DNA of 58,500 nucleotides from Welwitschia mirabilis (lineage: Eukaryota > Gnetophyta > Gnetopsida > Welwitschiales), in NCBI GenBank assembly GCA_051453625.1, contig JBOZIK010000001.1, positions 248,356,014-248,414,513 on the forward strand, given 5' to 3'. The position numbers were made by a program, and so were the translations under genes. Below, piece after piece: positions 33,197 through 45,010 of this stretch. Every line of letters begins with the position of its first letter. The first letter of the stretch is position 1. The notes under the pieces were generated by a model. That model worked only from the letters and a program-made list of their open reading frames with translations, was not told the DNA's origin and made no database searches.

Positions 33197-34240
33197 TTAT
33201 ATGTTGAACTTCTTTAAAGGTTGGAATCTTTCATCCTCATTAAAAAGCAAGTGAAAACTAAGGATATGATCTAATATTTTAATATCATTATCATTATGTT
33301 CTTCCTCACCATTCTCATTATTTTGTTGCATGTTATTATTTTTTAATTTATTAGATTCATTAGAAGAAAAAAATGTGATCATTATGTTTATGATGGATTA
33401 TTGAATTTTTAAACTTTCATGAGTCAAGTCTTTTGTTTCATCTTTATTTTCTACTAGGAATTAAATGGGATTATAACCCAGCTCATCATTTGATAAATAG
33501 TCATCTACATCCTTATTATCAAATAATAGGGTTGAATCATCATTGTATTTTTTTTGTTATTCATCTTCTACTAAGTTTAATATTGTAGGTTTCTTCATAC
33601 TTTCATTTTCTATGTTGAAGGAAGAATTTTTATTGCTTATTATTTTGAAGTTCTTCTTATGTTTTTCAAAATAGGTTTATTATGTAAAAGAACCTTCAGA
33701 TTGTTGAATTTATATTAAATTTTGTTGAAATATTTCAATTGAATTTTCTAAGTTCTTATTGGTATTTTCTTGTCTCATTTTTATTTCCTTAAATATTTCT
33801 ATTACTAGGCTATTCCTTCTTTATAGTAACTTGTGGTAGATGGATTTTCTTCTTCATAATAATCCATGAAAGATGGTTGGAATTTACTAAAATGATTATA
33901 GGATGTTTCATTAAATGAGGTAAAATTCCTAAAATATTGTAAATCATCATTATTATCTTCATTTGAAGTTTAAAAAGGAGGAGGAAAAAATAAGAATTTT
34001 AAAGAGAGGAAGGAGTTTTAGTCTCAACATTATTTGAAGTCTTAACATTATTTGAAGTTTCACAAAATTGTTTTTGAAATATTTTACTAAGTATTTTATT
34101 TGCATTATTCTTAGAATTTCTATATTTTCTCCTTCTTTATTTCACTCTCATTTTAGCCAATATTTCTCATAGTGGTCTTTTATCATTATTCTTAGTAGTG
34201 GAAGGGAAGAATAAATAAGAATAATTTTTAGTTTTAAGTT
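33197..34240 (-). pseudogene. Unrecognised, asparagine-rich coding-like region in element B
   Basis: On the minus strand the start of this region is basic (KMRVK, RRRKYRNSKNNANKIL) and the later part is acidic and Asn/Glu-rich (NNENGEEEHNDNDIKILDHI, 33230-33330). FQPSFMDYYEEENPSTTSYY-like sequence lies near 33840-33900. One 61-codon open frame remains (33197-33382). Its place after the primer-binding site is where gag is expected, but it does not resemble the gag of element C. It may be a leader ORF or a replaced gag. Confidence 0.4.
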
Positions 34241-35069
34241 CTAGATCATTATTAGAAGATAACTTATAAGATTTTTATCCTTCACGTCTTCTTTTAGTAA
34301 TTATCTCTTCTATGGTAATGTTCACATTTAAAGTAGAGGGTTCTATCATATTTGTATTAAGTGACGCTACTCGTTAATAAGAAGGGGAAAAATGAATTTT
34401 TTTCTATTCTATTATTTTCACTACTGCTACTTGAAAAATTTGGTTTGGAAATCATAAAAGTAGAAAAATATTTTTTTCAAATCTTGAAAATTACATACCT
34501 AGGGTTTTCATACCCTTTTTTAATTTTTTTTAAAATAAGCCTTTTTAAATATTTTTCTTATTAAGGTTTATTCCCTCAAATATTTGAGCTTTTTACTAGA
34601 CTTTATCACATTCTTAAATGCTTGATAAAATGCCTATTTATAATCTAGGTTGTTAACTGAGTGATATTCTAGACTATAAGAAAATGAAAAATAGAAAACA
34701 AAGAAAACAGAAAGCACAATCACCAAAAACTAGAATAGACGCACACTATCAATCATCTCCCAATTCTATCTAGATGATAAAGAAAACAATATTAACTTAT
34801 TACATGGTAGAAAATTGAAAATAAAATTGAAATGAAGAAAAAAATAGAAAACCCTAACCCTGGACTATCATTTAACTATATCATCAGGATGACCAATAGG
34901 ATGACAGGTTAGAAAAATGTTGATTAAAAAACAAAAAAAATGCCAAAAAATGTGGAAATAAAATTGTAATATTTATAGTAAGAATACAATGCTACTACAA
35001 AAAAAAAAGCTGAATCAAAATTGAAAGCACTTATTTAAATAATGACACTCCTCAGACTCCTTGCAACCA

Positions 35070-35087
35070 TCCCAAGTAATGATGCTA
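35070..35087 (-). promoter_or_regulatory. Decayed primer-binding site of element B
   Basis: On the minus strand this reads TAGCATCATTACTTGGGA. It lines up with TGGCGTCGTTGCTGGGGA of element C at the same distance from the LTR. Nearly all differences are G-to-A or C-to-T. The intact form is complementary to the 3' end of tRNA-Asp, as in Athila-type elements. Confidence 0.78.
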
Positions 35088-35093
35088 AGATAT

Positions 35094-36326
35094 TGTAGTG
35101 TGTATTTATGCAAACATTATGTTCTTAGTGAAATCTTTCTAATCACAAATATATGCAAAAACATAACAGACTAATATATATTAGAGTTAATCCAAATGTC
35201 ATAATCCATTGAAGGCACTAGGCTTGAAGCTAGAGAATTACTTTTTATGAATTAAACGTTTAAAAATGAAAATCAACAATGCACAAAAAATAAATACAAA
35301 ATACAAATAAAAATGGAAACTATTCTAAATTCAATATCTATTTAACTACTAAATCTCTGTTACTAAGATTGGCCTACATAACCTAGATCAATTAAGAAAG
35401 CTGTCACTAACCAAAATCAACCTAAGATATGAAATACATTAAATAGAATATGAAAACATGCAATGATTTAATCTATGAAATATAAAATGCAATGTAAGAT
35501 TCCAAACTAATGATTTCAACCTTAATAAAGATTTCCCTCATGATCTATATTACAAATGAAGCTGTCATGAAATCAAAAGTAATATAAATCATAAGGGAGA
35601 TGCACATAAATATGAATAAAATTAAAGGAATATTTCCATTAAAACTTAAACCAACATATTATTTCAAATTAGTAGCACCTTAATAAATGATACATAGTCC
35701 AACACCAAAGAAGATCCCTCTCTGCAACTAAGAGATGGACCTTTGGTCCTTCAATCTTCTATTATGAGAATTTTTGATGAACAAAGATGATTAAATTTGA
35801 GGGCAAATGTGGTATCTATTAACAATGATAGACTCTAATAATAGCAAATCAAATAGACATTGTAAAACCCTAAGGGACATGCAATAGGATGCATGACATA
35901 TTCCAAAAGTTTAATGGAGTTTGATACTTTAGGTAAAATTATATGATCATCCTGATTGTTGCTTAGATGATGGAGGGGATGATGTTACATCAAGAGAGTT
36001 CCGTATTTAGCCCTCACATTAGTTGAATCAACATCCTAATCATCATGCAAGTGGTGTCATCCTGGTCTATCATCCAGATGATGGAGGAGATGATAACCTT
36101 CCTAAAGATCTTTATTAAGTTAAATTGGCCTTAAAGTTAATGAATTCTTCCTCACAATGTAAAGTATCAGAATTAATTCAAAATGCCTTCGAAAGTGCTA
36201 ATATTTATGAATTTCCATGATTTTCTTCTTAACTCTCAATAATCATCATTTTGTGCTTAAACCTATCTAAATGTCCTATAAGAATACTTAAAATACCCCA
36301 TCAAAAACATACAATTTGGCTTCACA
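35094..36326 (-). repeat. 5' LTR of element B
   Basis: On the minus strand it starts TGTGAAGCCAAATTG and ends GCATAAATACACACTACA. The start closely parallels element C's LTR (TGTGCTACCAATTACATA) and the end parallels C's (ATAAATTTGCATTGCA). It contains TCATCCAGATGA (36073-36084), a near-perfect palindrome, and similar blocks upstream. Confidence 0.88.
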
Positions 36327-38076
36327 ATAGTATAGGACATTATGGTTTTGATTCTGAGTGAATATAAGATTATTAACTTACTATAAAGTTCTATGGTCCT
36401 AATTCAAAGTTTATGAAAGATCATTGATCTAGTATAAAATACAATGATTTTGATTCTAAGTCAATGAAGTATTATCAACTCAGTATAGAGTGCTATAATT
36501 CTAACTTAATGTATATATGGCATTATGTATCTAATATAAAACTTTCATAATTAGTATAGGGTATCATGGTTCTGATTTGATGTATGTAGCACATTATGAA
36601 TGTAACATGGATATTTTATAACTAGTATAAGGTTTTGTGATCTTAATTTAATATGGATAATATGTTCATGAATCTAACTTAAACCTTGTATGATTAATAT
36701 CGAAAATATTAGTTTAAGATAAATCTTTTATAGTTAGTAGACTGCATCATGATTTTAATTTAATCTCTATAAGGCATCATGAATTTAATAGAGATCTTTT
36801 CTAATTAGTATAGATTGTTATGATTCCAATTTAGTAGCTATAAGACATAATGGATCTAACATGAAAATTATACAGTTAGTATATAATGTCATAGTTTTAA
36901 TTTGACATCTATAGGGCATCATGGATATGACTTTAATATTTTTATAATTAGTATAGGATGTCACTATTTAAACTCGATGTTTACATAATGTTATGAATCT
37001 AGATTAAATCTTGTATAATCAGAATAAGATGCCATGATTCTAATTTGATGTTTATAGCATTTCATGGATATGACTTAATCCTTATATAGTTATTATAAAA
37101 TGTTATGATTTTGATTTAGTGTCTATAGAAAATTATGAACTTAATTTGAATCTAATATAATTAGTAATTATAATTTTAACTTAGTTTATATATGGTATAT
37201 GAATTTCAATTATTATCTATGCAATTAGTATAAGGCTTTATAGTTTTGATTTAGTGTCTATAGAGTATCATGCATTTAAGTACACTTAATACAACTAATA
37301 TAAAGCATTATTATTCTAGTTTGATGTTTCTAAGACATCATGGATCTAAATTAGATTTTGCCTAGTTAATAAAAGACATTTTATTTTAATGTAGTATTTA
37401 TTGAGTTTTATGGATTTGATCTAGAGATTGTATAATTAGTATAAAGAACATGGTTTTGATCTAGTAAATATAGAGTGTCATGATTTAAATTAATTTTTTA
37501 TAGTTAGCGTAGAAGTCATGTTTTAATTTAATATCTTTAAGGCATCATAGATATCACTTGAACCATGTGAAGTAAATATAGAATACCATGATTTTGATCT
37601 CTTACTTAAATATTATAGAAGTTATATAGAGTATCATGATTTTAATTTAGTATCTATAAGATCTCATGAAGCTAAATTAGAAATTTTAAACTTAGGTATG
37701 ATTTTTTAATTCTAATTTTATAGTTATATTACATCATGAATCTAATACAAACCTTGTATAGTTAGTATAAGATATCATGATTATAATCTAATACTTATAG
37801 GTTTTATTATGTCTAACTTGGATATCATACAATTGTATAGGATCCTATGATCAGTATAAAGTGATATAGATCTAATTTAATAGTTATAAGACTTCATGGA
37901 TTTGACCTAGATCTTATATAGTTATTTTAGGATATCATGATTCTGATTTAATATCTATAGGATGACATGATTTTATCCTAGACACCACATAATTACTATA
38001 AAGTGTTATGGTTCTAATTCAGTATCTACAAGAGATTATAGATCTTATTTGACCTATATAACTAGTATAAATTCTT
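36327..38076 (+). repeat. Degenerate satellite of about 71 bp, array part 1
   Basis: About 25 diverged copies of a unit that can be read as ATCATGGATCTGACTT, then AAATCTTGTATAGTTAGTAT, then AGGATGTCATGATTCTAATT, then TAGTATCTATAGGGC. ATCATG (or ATTATG), TTAGTATA and TCTATAG recur with a period near 70 bases. Individual copies differ strongly, so the array is old. The left border abuts the LTR of element B; the right border is the LINE insertion. Confidence 0.9.
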
Positions 38077-38082
38077 TGTATT

Positions 38083-39060
38083 GTGAATTTTGATTTAATA
38101 ATTGCAAACAAGACTATTTCTTTAAATAATAGTGGTTTCTTTAATAGTTTTAATATTTTTGGATTTGTAAAAACTTGGGAAGATGTGGGATCTAAGCACT
38201 TTTCCATTTCAAATTTTAGTATTATTTCTACAAAAAAGAGTAGAATAGGTAGAAGAGGTATACTGACAGGAGGAATTTCATGTCTCATTTGAAGTTCCCT
38301 AGAGCAACTTGTCAAAATTGAAAAGGTGGATCAATACAAATAATATATTTCATTGAAAATTCATCAATTCATCACCCTTATGGCTATGTTTATCTTCCTA
38401 TTTATTACTTTTATTCTAGAGAATTATCTATTTATACTAGCATTAGATTATCTAAATATTTTCTTTTCTAGTATTTAGAAGAAGATATTGCAGATTTTTG
38501 AACAAAAGGAAAAGNNNNNNNNNNNNNNNNNNNNNNNNNNNNNNNNNNNNNNNNNNNNNNNNNNNNNNNNNNNNNNNNNNNNNNNNNNNNNNNNNNNNNN
38601 NNNNNNNNNNNNNNAGTATTTAGAAGAAGATATTGCAGATTTTTGAACAAAAGGAAAAGTTTCCACTTGTGAAGATTTTAATGGTAGAATTGGATTGCAA
38701 TAAATAGACCTTATATAATGGCATTATCAAAATGGCAAAATATATGTAGTTTTTAATTTAAAGGTTTCTCAATACTTTACTAATAAAAATTTTAATATAT
38801 CCAAGAAAAATTTTCTAGCGTTGGACAAAGGTAATGGATTTGTTAACTTGTAATGTCTTAGATAGATTTCCTAGATCTGCAAATTTCACATTTACATGGA
38901 TCCAAGGAAATTCATGTATTGATTTTCTTCTTTCCTCTTTTGAGGATATATAGTCTATGAAGAATTTTGAAGTAAGTAATGAGTTGGTGGAATCATGACA
39001 TCATGATTTGGAGTTTATAATAGAAATTACTTTAATTTGCATAAGGATAACAAGAAAAAG
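38083..39060 (+). pseudogene. APE-type endonuclease domain of the LINE
   Basis: The endonuclease would nick target DNA to prime reverse transcription. A 69-codon open frame (38083-38292) holds FNIFGFVKTWEDVGSKHFS; the family has a catalytic Glu in ETW, here Lys. SRIGRRGILTGGIS follows. DFNGRIG (38674-38694) is the conserved GDFN motif with Gly changed to Glu. FTWIQGNSCIDFLLSS (38891-38938) carries the conserved Asp. The last catalytic block, normally Ser-Asp-His, reads S, stop, H at about 38994-39002. All these sites are in the expected order. The two 45-bp copies around the gap are identical, so the gap is probably an assembly artefact. Confidence 0.87.
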
Positions 39061-39399
39061 GAGAAAATCCATTAGAGAAGAATAGGATCAAAGGAAAAAA
39101 AGGAATTTTAATGGGTTGTACAAAGCCTATGAAAATTTTAAAGATAAACTAAAAATTTTGATGAAATTCTATTGAATATAGCTATTAAAACTTTAAAAGA
39201 AAAAAAATTAATGCACTTAAAATTCCTAGATTAATGATGAATGCATAGATGCAAGGATAAATATTAAAACAGTAGATAGAGATTAAAGGAAATTAGTGAA
39301 AAAAGATACAAAATCCTTGATAGTTTATTAGATATAATTAAGAACATTTCATTAGCATGATCGAAAATGGTCCCAAGAAATTTTGAAATTCCTCATAGC

Positions 39400-40330
39400 A
39401 CTAAGAATACTCAATTGTAGATCTCTGTTTTTCCTTAATATGTGATTTTTAATCTTTTTTCAAATGCAAATAATAAAAGCTTTATCATTAATTATCAAAA
39501 TCCTTTGCAATTTACTTTTGAATAAGTTTTAGTTGGCATTACAAGATTAGCTAATGGAAAAGTCATGGATTAAAATGATTTATACACTAAGATAATAAAG
39601 TATCCTATAGATATAATTCACAAAATAATTTGAAAAAAATTAAATTTTATAGTGGCAAATAGATTGAATAGGGAATGGGAAACAAGCAAGGTAGTTTTGC
39701 TATTCAATAAAGAATATAAGAATGATCTAAATAATTCTAGAATAATAGTTGTAAGTAATTTTTTAAAATATTTTTAACATAATTCTTAAATAGAAGGTTG
39801 AAGCATGTTTTTACCAACATCATTTCACTATTGATCATTTGCTTACACTAAGGTATTGCATAGATTTTACAAAAAATCCAAGTAAATTTTTTATTTATTT
39901 TCTTAATTTTTGTAAAGCTTATGATTTTTACTAAATCATATAAAATTATGAATGTAGCTTAATCATATTGGAATTCCTCCTGATCTTCTCACTACTATTA
40001 AAAGATTATATGAAAACGTTACAATAAAAATAAAAGACTTTGTTCAACAAATATATTTTAAATTTTTCTCTATGGTAAGAGTAAAACAAGGGTGCCCTCT
40101 CTCTTTAATATTCTTGGATCTCTTCATTGATGATTTACAAGATTGGCTCTGCAAGGAACATAATTACAATGTTATTAAGATATAATCATTGATAGTCCAA
40201 CTGCTCCTCTATGCAAATGATGTAGCATTAATTTCTATTTCGAAAATAGGTATGAAAAACATGCTTTAAAAATTGGAAAATTTTTGGTAGTCTTTTTATT
40301 TAACAATAAATATTAAAAAAACTAAATTGA
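39400..40330 (+). pseudogene. Reverse transcriptase domain of the LINE
   Basis: Blocks in order: GIPPDLLTTIKRLYENVTI-like sequence (about 39970-40028), VRVKQGCPLSLIFLDLFIDD (40078-40137), which is the conserved QGCPLSP region, and LLYANDVALIS (40204-40236). The last is the active-site box, in which the first catalytic Asp is Asn (40216-40218). The Phe-Asp block normally read DFSKAFD is frame-broken near 39895-39920. The GCPLS and LFIDDLQDWL arrangement resembles LINEs I associate with non-seed plants and algae more than the L1 and RTE elements common in angiosperms, but I cannot assign a clade without a tree. Confidence 0.85.
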
Positions 40331-40479
40331 TGTTTTGGGACATCAAGAACATCAAATTTAATTTTAAATTTAATAGGGAGAAATTAAAGTAGTAGAATCT
40401 TTTCAATAATTGGGCCTTTGTTACTCTAATAACTATAGATGGGACAAATGCATTAAAGAGATGATAGAAAGTGGAATTA

Positions 40480-40900
40480 AAGCTTTCTATGCTATAAAAA
40501 TAAAAAGTAGTTCATTTGGGATTTGGGCTTGGCAAGTTGACAAATAATTTTTTCAATCTACTGTGTATCCCACTATTTTATATGGATGCCTAGTTTGGAG
40601 GCTAGTTATAAATGAAACAAATTGAAAAGATATTAAAATAGTATAAAAATTATTCTTACTAGATGAACTTAAGCTAAAGAATCAAATAATATATCTTATG
40701 ATGTGGTTAGAGTGTGATTTTTTGCTGATTGAAGTTGAATTCATATGTCAGTTTTTTGTTTATACTTTAAAGCTAAGGGAAGTAGAATAACTAAAATTTT
40801 TAATGGTAGTTCTTAAAGCTATAGAAGAGAAATGATGATATTTTCAAGAAATGCAGTGTCTTAAAAAGTGAAATATTTCTTGGAAGAATGTCCAAACCAA
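40480..40900 (+). pseudogene. C-terminal region of the LINE ORF2
   Basis: After the RT the translation continues with YPTILYGCLVWR-like sequence (about 40565-40600) and then LLDELKLKNQIIYLMMWLEC (40658-40717), followed by an acidic segment and FVYTLKLREVE. This corresponds to the conserved region beyond the RT in some LINE clades, which has a Cys/Trp-rich block and then a basic helix. Stops interrupt it. No Cys-His zinc motif is clear. Confidence 0.65.
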
Positions 40901-41379
40901 TTACATTGAGCTTCATAGTTTTATCAAGTAGCATGTCCTAATAAAATTATGTACAAATGCATAAGGAAAGAGGAATTTTTATCCTAAACATATTCACCAT
41001 AGTTAGTTTGATTCACTAGTTTACTATCTCATAGTAAAAATTCCAATGAAGATGTACAACCTTATTAGTAAAGTTTAACTAAGTTTACATCATCTCAAAA
41101 TCAAAAGTGAGAGATTAAATAGCATACTTAAAGAAGAACAAACATCTATATTATATTATCTATAATTCCTTGAAGACAAAGAACATGTTTTACTTTTTTC
41201 TACTACTACAGAACCTATAAGAAAATAGTTTAATATTGTTGCAAGAAATCTCTTTGATTTTTTTATATTGCATCTACTGGTTGTTGGTCGTTTTATTAAA
41301 TCTATCTTTATATTCCATGACATGATCATTTCCTTTATCCAATATATTCTTTGGGTCTCCAAACATAATAAAAACTCAA
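40901..41379 (+). other. 3' part of the LINE, no recognisable domain
   Basis: A stop-rich stretch between the C-terminal region and the TTTTAG tail. It probably includes the rest of ORF2 and the 3' untranslated region. Confidence 0.5.
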
Positions 41380-41397
41380 TTTTAGTTTTAGTTTTAG

Positions 41398-43318
41398 TAG
41401 GAGATGTTATGATTATGATATGATATCTATGAAATAGTAATAATATAACATGGACAATTCTATTTTAGCATCTGAAGTATACCATGAATGTAAGTTGATT
41501 ATATATAATTAGAATATTACATAAAGATTATGATTTCATGTTCATATAAATAATATATTTGACTTGAAACTTATATACTTAGTACAAAATTTTATTGTTC
41601 TAAATGGATGTCTATAGCATGCCATGAATTTAACCTAGAATGCATATATTTAGTATAGAATGCTATGATCTTAATTTATTTTATATAAGGATTATGAATT
41701 ACATTGGAAACTTATAAAGTTAATATAAAGTATTACGATATTAATTTGGTGTCTATAGGATTTTATGGATATGACTTGAACATTATATAATTAGTAGAGT
41801 ATGTCATGACTTTAATTTATTATTTAAATGGAATTTGACCTATATCTTATATTATTAATATAGGAAATCATAATTCAAAGGATGTTATTGATCTATTTAG
41901 ACTTTATAGCATTAGTATAAGATATCATCAATTTAATTTAGTATTTATAAGTCATTCTGGATTTGACTTAAACCTCATATAGTTAGTGTAGGATATTATG
42001 ATTTTAATTTTATGACTATTTTATAACATGGATATAACTTAAAATTTCTAAGATTATTATAGAAAATAATGATTCTAGTCTAGTGTTAATTCAATTAGTA
42101 TAGGACAACATGGTTCTAATTTAATATCTATATAGTGTTATGTATATAAGGAAAACCTTGTATAGTAAGTAAAGAACATTATCATTATAATGTAATGTCT
42201 ATAGGATGATATGAATCTAACCTATACTACCTATAAATATCATATGGTATTACAGTTCTGATTTAATTCTACAAAGTATTATGGATATGACCTATATCTT
42301 ATAAATTTAGTATAATATGTCATGTTTCTGATTTGGTATCTATAGAACATCATGAATCTAACTTAGATACTATATAGTTTGTATAGGATGTTATGATTCT
42401 AACTTAATGAATATAAAATGTTATCAATCTTATTTAAATATTGTATAATTTGCATAGATCATTATGATTTTGACTTGATATTGATAGGGTATCATGGATG
42501 TAACCTTAACATTGTACATTTAATTTAAGATTCCATGGTCCTGCATTAATGTCTATAGCTCATCATGCATTCAATTTAAACTTTATACAATTAGTATAAG
42601 ATGATACTATTATGATTTTATATATATAGAAAATCATGGATTTAATATGGATCTTGTAGAATTTGTATAGGATATTATGGTTTTAACTTAATATTTGTAG
42701 GATTTCATATATATAACCTAAAAAGTATATACATAGTATAAGAAATAAAGGTTTTAATTTAGTGTTTATAATAAATTATGAATATGATCTTGATTTTATG
42801 TAGTTAGTTTAGGCATTATTATTTTAATTTGATATCTATGAGATTTCCTATATTTAACTTAAATTTTATATAGTATTATAGAATGTCTTGACTCTAATTT
42901 GATATTTATAAAACATCATGAATATAATATAGATCTTATGTAATTAGTATATGATGTAATCCTCTAATTTCTTGTATATAAGAAAACATGAATCTAATCT
43001 AAATATTGTATAGTTATTATATGATACCATCATTTTAATTTGATATCTGTAGAATGTCATCAATTCGAACTAGAGTTGTACAGTTTAGGTAGGACATTAT
43101 GGATTTGATTTGATGTTTAGAGAGCATCATGGATCTGACTTAAATCTTGTATAGTTAGTATATGAATTATGATTTTGATTTGATATCTATAGCATGCCAT
43201 GGATATAAATTAAATATTATATAATTATTATACAATACCATGATTCTAATTTATTCTCTATAAAACACCATGATTCTCACTTAGATCTGGTACATGTATT
43301 ATAACACATCATGGTTTT
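41398..43318 (+). repeat. Degenerate satellite of about 71 bp, array part 2
   Basis: The same unit as 36327-38076, about 27 diverged copies, with the same TCATGATTCTAATTT, TCTATAG, CATGGAT and TTAGTATA landmarks. It begins within a unit at the position where part 1 stopped, so the two parts were one array of roughly 3.7 kb. No open reading frame depends on it. Confidence 0.9.
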
Positions 43319-43799
43319 GGTTAAGAATAAGTTTAATTTTATGACTAGGCCCAATTTTCATGGTAAGTGATAATCTAATAAGATAAATAAATTGATTTTT
43401 TGGGTTAGTTTGAAATTATTGAATTTCATTATTTTTAGTAAATGAAAGAGTTGTTAATATTTTTTTATAGTTATAACTTTTAGTAGTTAAGTAACTATAA
43501 TATACACTATAGAAACAAAATCTAGATAAATACCAAATCACATGGCACCTAAATAATGTATACATTGGTGAATTATGGAAGATCATATGAACAATTTTCT
43601 GAATGCTTTTAAATAGATTATTAATAAAATTCATCAAGAACTTAGACTTAATTATATGAATGTTGATGCCTTTAAAATTAAAGACATAAGAAATTGACTT
43701 CATCTTATGAGTTTTAAAAGGAATTCCATTGGAGAAACTTATGAAATTCATCAAAATAAAGGTACATGAATCTATTTAAAAATGTAATGAAAGGATTCA
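43319..43799 (+). other. Transition from satellite to element D
   Basis: No LTR or primer-binding site is recognised. The minus-strand frame of 112 codons at 43416-43754 looks like an antisense shadow of degenerate element D sequence, since the plus strand reads as Lys/Ile/Asn-rich gag-like sequence. It might include the 5' end of element D. Confidence 0.35.
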
Positions 43800-44089
43800 A
43801 TACATGACATGTTACTCCACACAAGTATTTTCAAGTCTTAGATCACTTGAAGAAATTGATAAACATGTCTATAAATTTGCAGACTATAGTCATAGCTTTC
43901 ATGAATAAGCATAAAACTAATCCATCAAAAAAAGGGACTTCTAAACATTCCTTAAAAAGATATAGATCAAAATGTATGCAAGAATTCTTGGATATTATGA
44001 GAAATATTTAGAGTGGCTATAATACATTGAATATAATTTTTAATTAAATAGTGTTAAATATGATAAATGTAATCATTCTGTAATAATAT

Positions 44090-44420
44090 TCATAATAAGA
44101 AATGTGGTGACATGGTGGAGTAAACATAGCTCCATGAGAAATTATTCATGTAAGTGGATTATTTCTATATATGAATTCCAAAAATATTTTATTTCTAAAT
44201 ACTTTGGTAAAGATAAATAAATGTAGTTTAAATGCTTATGCTTAGGGTAAATAAGCTTAGATGAACATTTTAAAGAGTTTTAAAAATTAGTAAAGTATCA
44301 ACATGAAAAAGATCTTAAGGAGTTAGTTAATGACTTTACTGGTTTCCTTCAATTTAGAATATGAAATCTAGTGTATTCCCTTAAACAAAAATCATCATAA
44401 GAAGCATACATAAAGAGAAA
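44090..44420 (+). pseudogene. gag remnant of gypsy element D
   Basis: NVVTWWSKHS (44101-44130) matches the Trp-Trp core of plant gypsy gag. FQKYFISKYFGKDK (about 44177-44218), then after a stop LDEHFKEF and LVKYQHEKDLKELVNDFTGF (about 44289-44348) follow the remainder of the domain. At least three in-frame stops remain in this short stretch. Confidence 0.72.
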
Positions 44421-44899
44421 ACATTACATGAAAATGAAATAATATGTTACAACGAATGCCTACATAGCCATAATATTGGTACTTAATAAAAGACATAATA
44501 TATTTCATAGCCTCAATTTCAATAATTTTTAGAAGTTAAATCTTAGAAAATAATATAGGATTGAACATGTCTAACCTATAATATTTATAAGAAAAATAAA
44601 ATTTAATGAAGAAATATTCAAAGAAGAAGAACTAAATAAATCTAATTCACATCCTTGCTTTACAATCAAGATTAAAACAAGCAAAGTGAACATTATTTGT
44701 AATCATTCAAATAGGAACTGTTAGAAATTAATTCTTTATTATATAAATTATAGGATCTTAAAAAAATAAGTTTATTTTAATGCAAGTGATAATTTCATTT
44801 TTCGTAGGATCAGAAAAAAACTTTAAAGTTAAAAATAATCAAGGAAAAAATTTTAGAGATTAAGGGAATTAAGAAAATGTACTTACATAATTTAGGTAT

Positions 44900-45010
44900 T
44901 ATGCAAAACGCATAGTACAAAATAGTAATTTAATATTTAAAAATTACTTTTATGATTTTAATATTGATAAATATGATTCAATTTTGGGAATGTTATTTTT
45001 AAGAAAAGTT
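44900..45010 (+). pseudogene. Protease end of gypsy element D
   Basis: IDKYDSILGMLFLRK (44962-45006) matches the C-terminal retropepsin block typical of one group of gypsy elements, where the middle usually reads LGM-hydrophobic. The active-site Asp block upstream could not be placed. Confidence 0.65.

Larger units (their letters stand above)
27374..36326 (-). mobile_element. LTR retrotransposon B, minus strand, no recognisable pol
   Basis: Two direct repeats (27374-28865 and 35094-36326) bracket about 6.2 kb. On the minus strand a decayed tRNA-Asp-type primer-binding site follows the right-hand LTR, so the element reads right to left. The LTR ends match those of element C (TGTG start, similar last 30 bases), so B and C are one Ty3/gypsy family. 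In the internal part I find no protease, RT, RNase H or integrase on either strand; only two unrecognised coding-like regions occur (33197-34240 and 31799-32330). That fits a non-autonomous derivative depending on C-type enzymes, although complete decay of pol cannot be excluded. The flanks TATGT and ATAGT do not give a clear target duplication. Confidence 0.85.
38077..41397 (+). mobile_element. LINE (non-LTR retrotransposon) inserted in satellite
   Basis: A plus-strand element with an APE-type endonuclease followed by a reverse transcriptase and a C-terminal region, the usual layout of a LINE ORF2. There is no LTR, and the 3' end is a short TTTTAG repeat (41380-41397). Satellite sequence ends at ACTAGTATAAA on the left and resumes at TTTTAGTAGGA on the right, so the element sits inside one satellite unit. 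A 100-N gap with duplicated 45-bp flanks (38515-38614) lies in the endonuclease. Stops and frameshifts are frequent. The 5' end may be truncated: no separate ORF1 is visible. Confidence 0.88.

Noticed and set aside
27374-36326. Host gene with introns between the two direct repeats
   Set aside because: LTR termini, the primer-binding site and similarity to element C show an LTR retrotransposon; no splice-consistent host exon was found.
41380-41397. Telomere-like repeat (TTTTAG)
   Set aside because: Only three units, no GGG as in TTTAGGG, and it sits at the 3' end of a LINE.
36327-43318. CRISPR-like array
   Set aside because: Repeats are contiguous and diverged along their whole length with no constant repeat and unique spacer pattern; this is satellite DNA in a eukaryote.
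43416-43754. 112-codon minus-strand open frame
   Set aside because: Low-complexity Phe/Ile/Asn/Lys composition with no motif; more likely chance in AT-rich DNA opposite element D.
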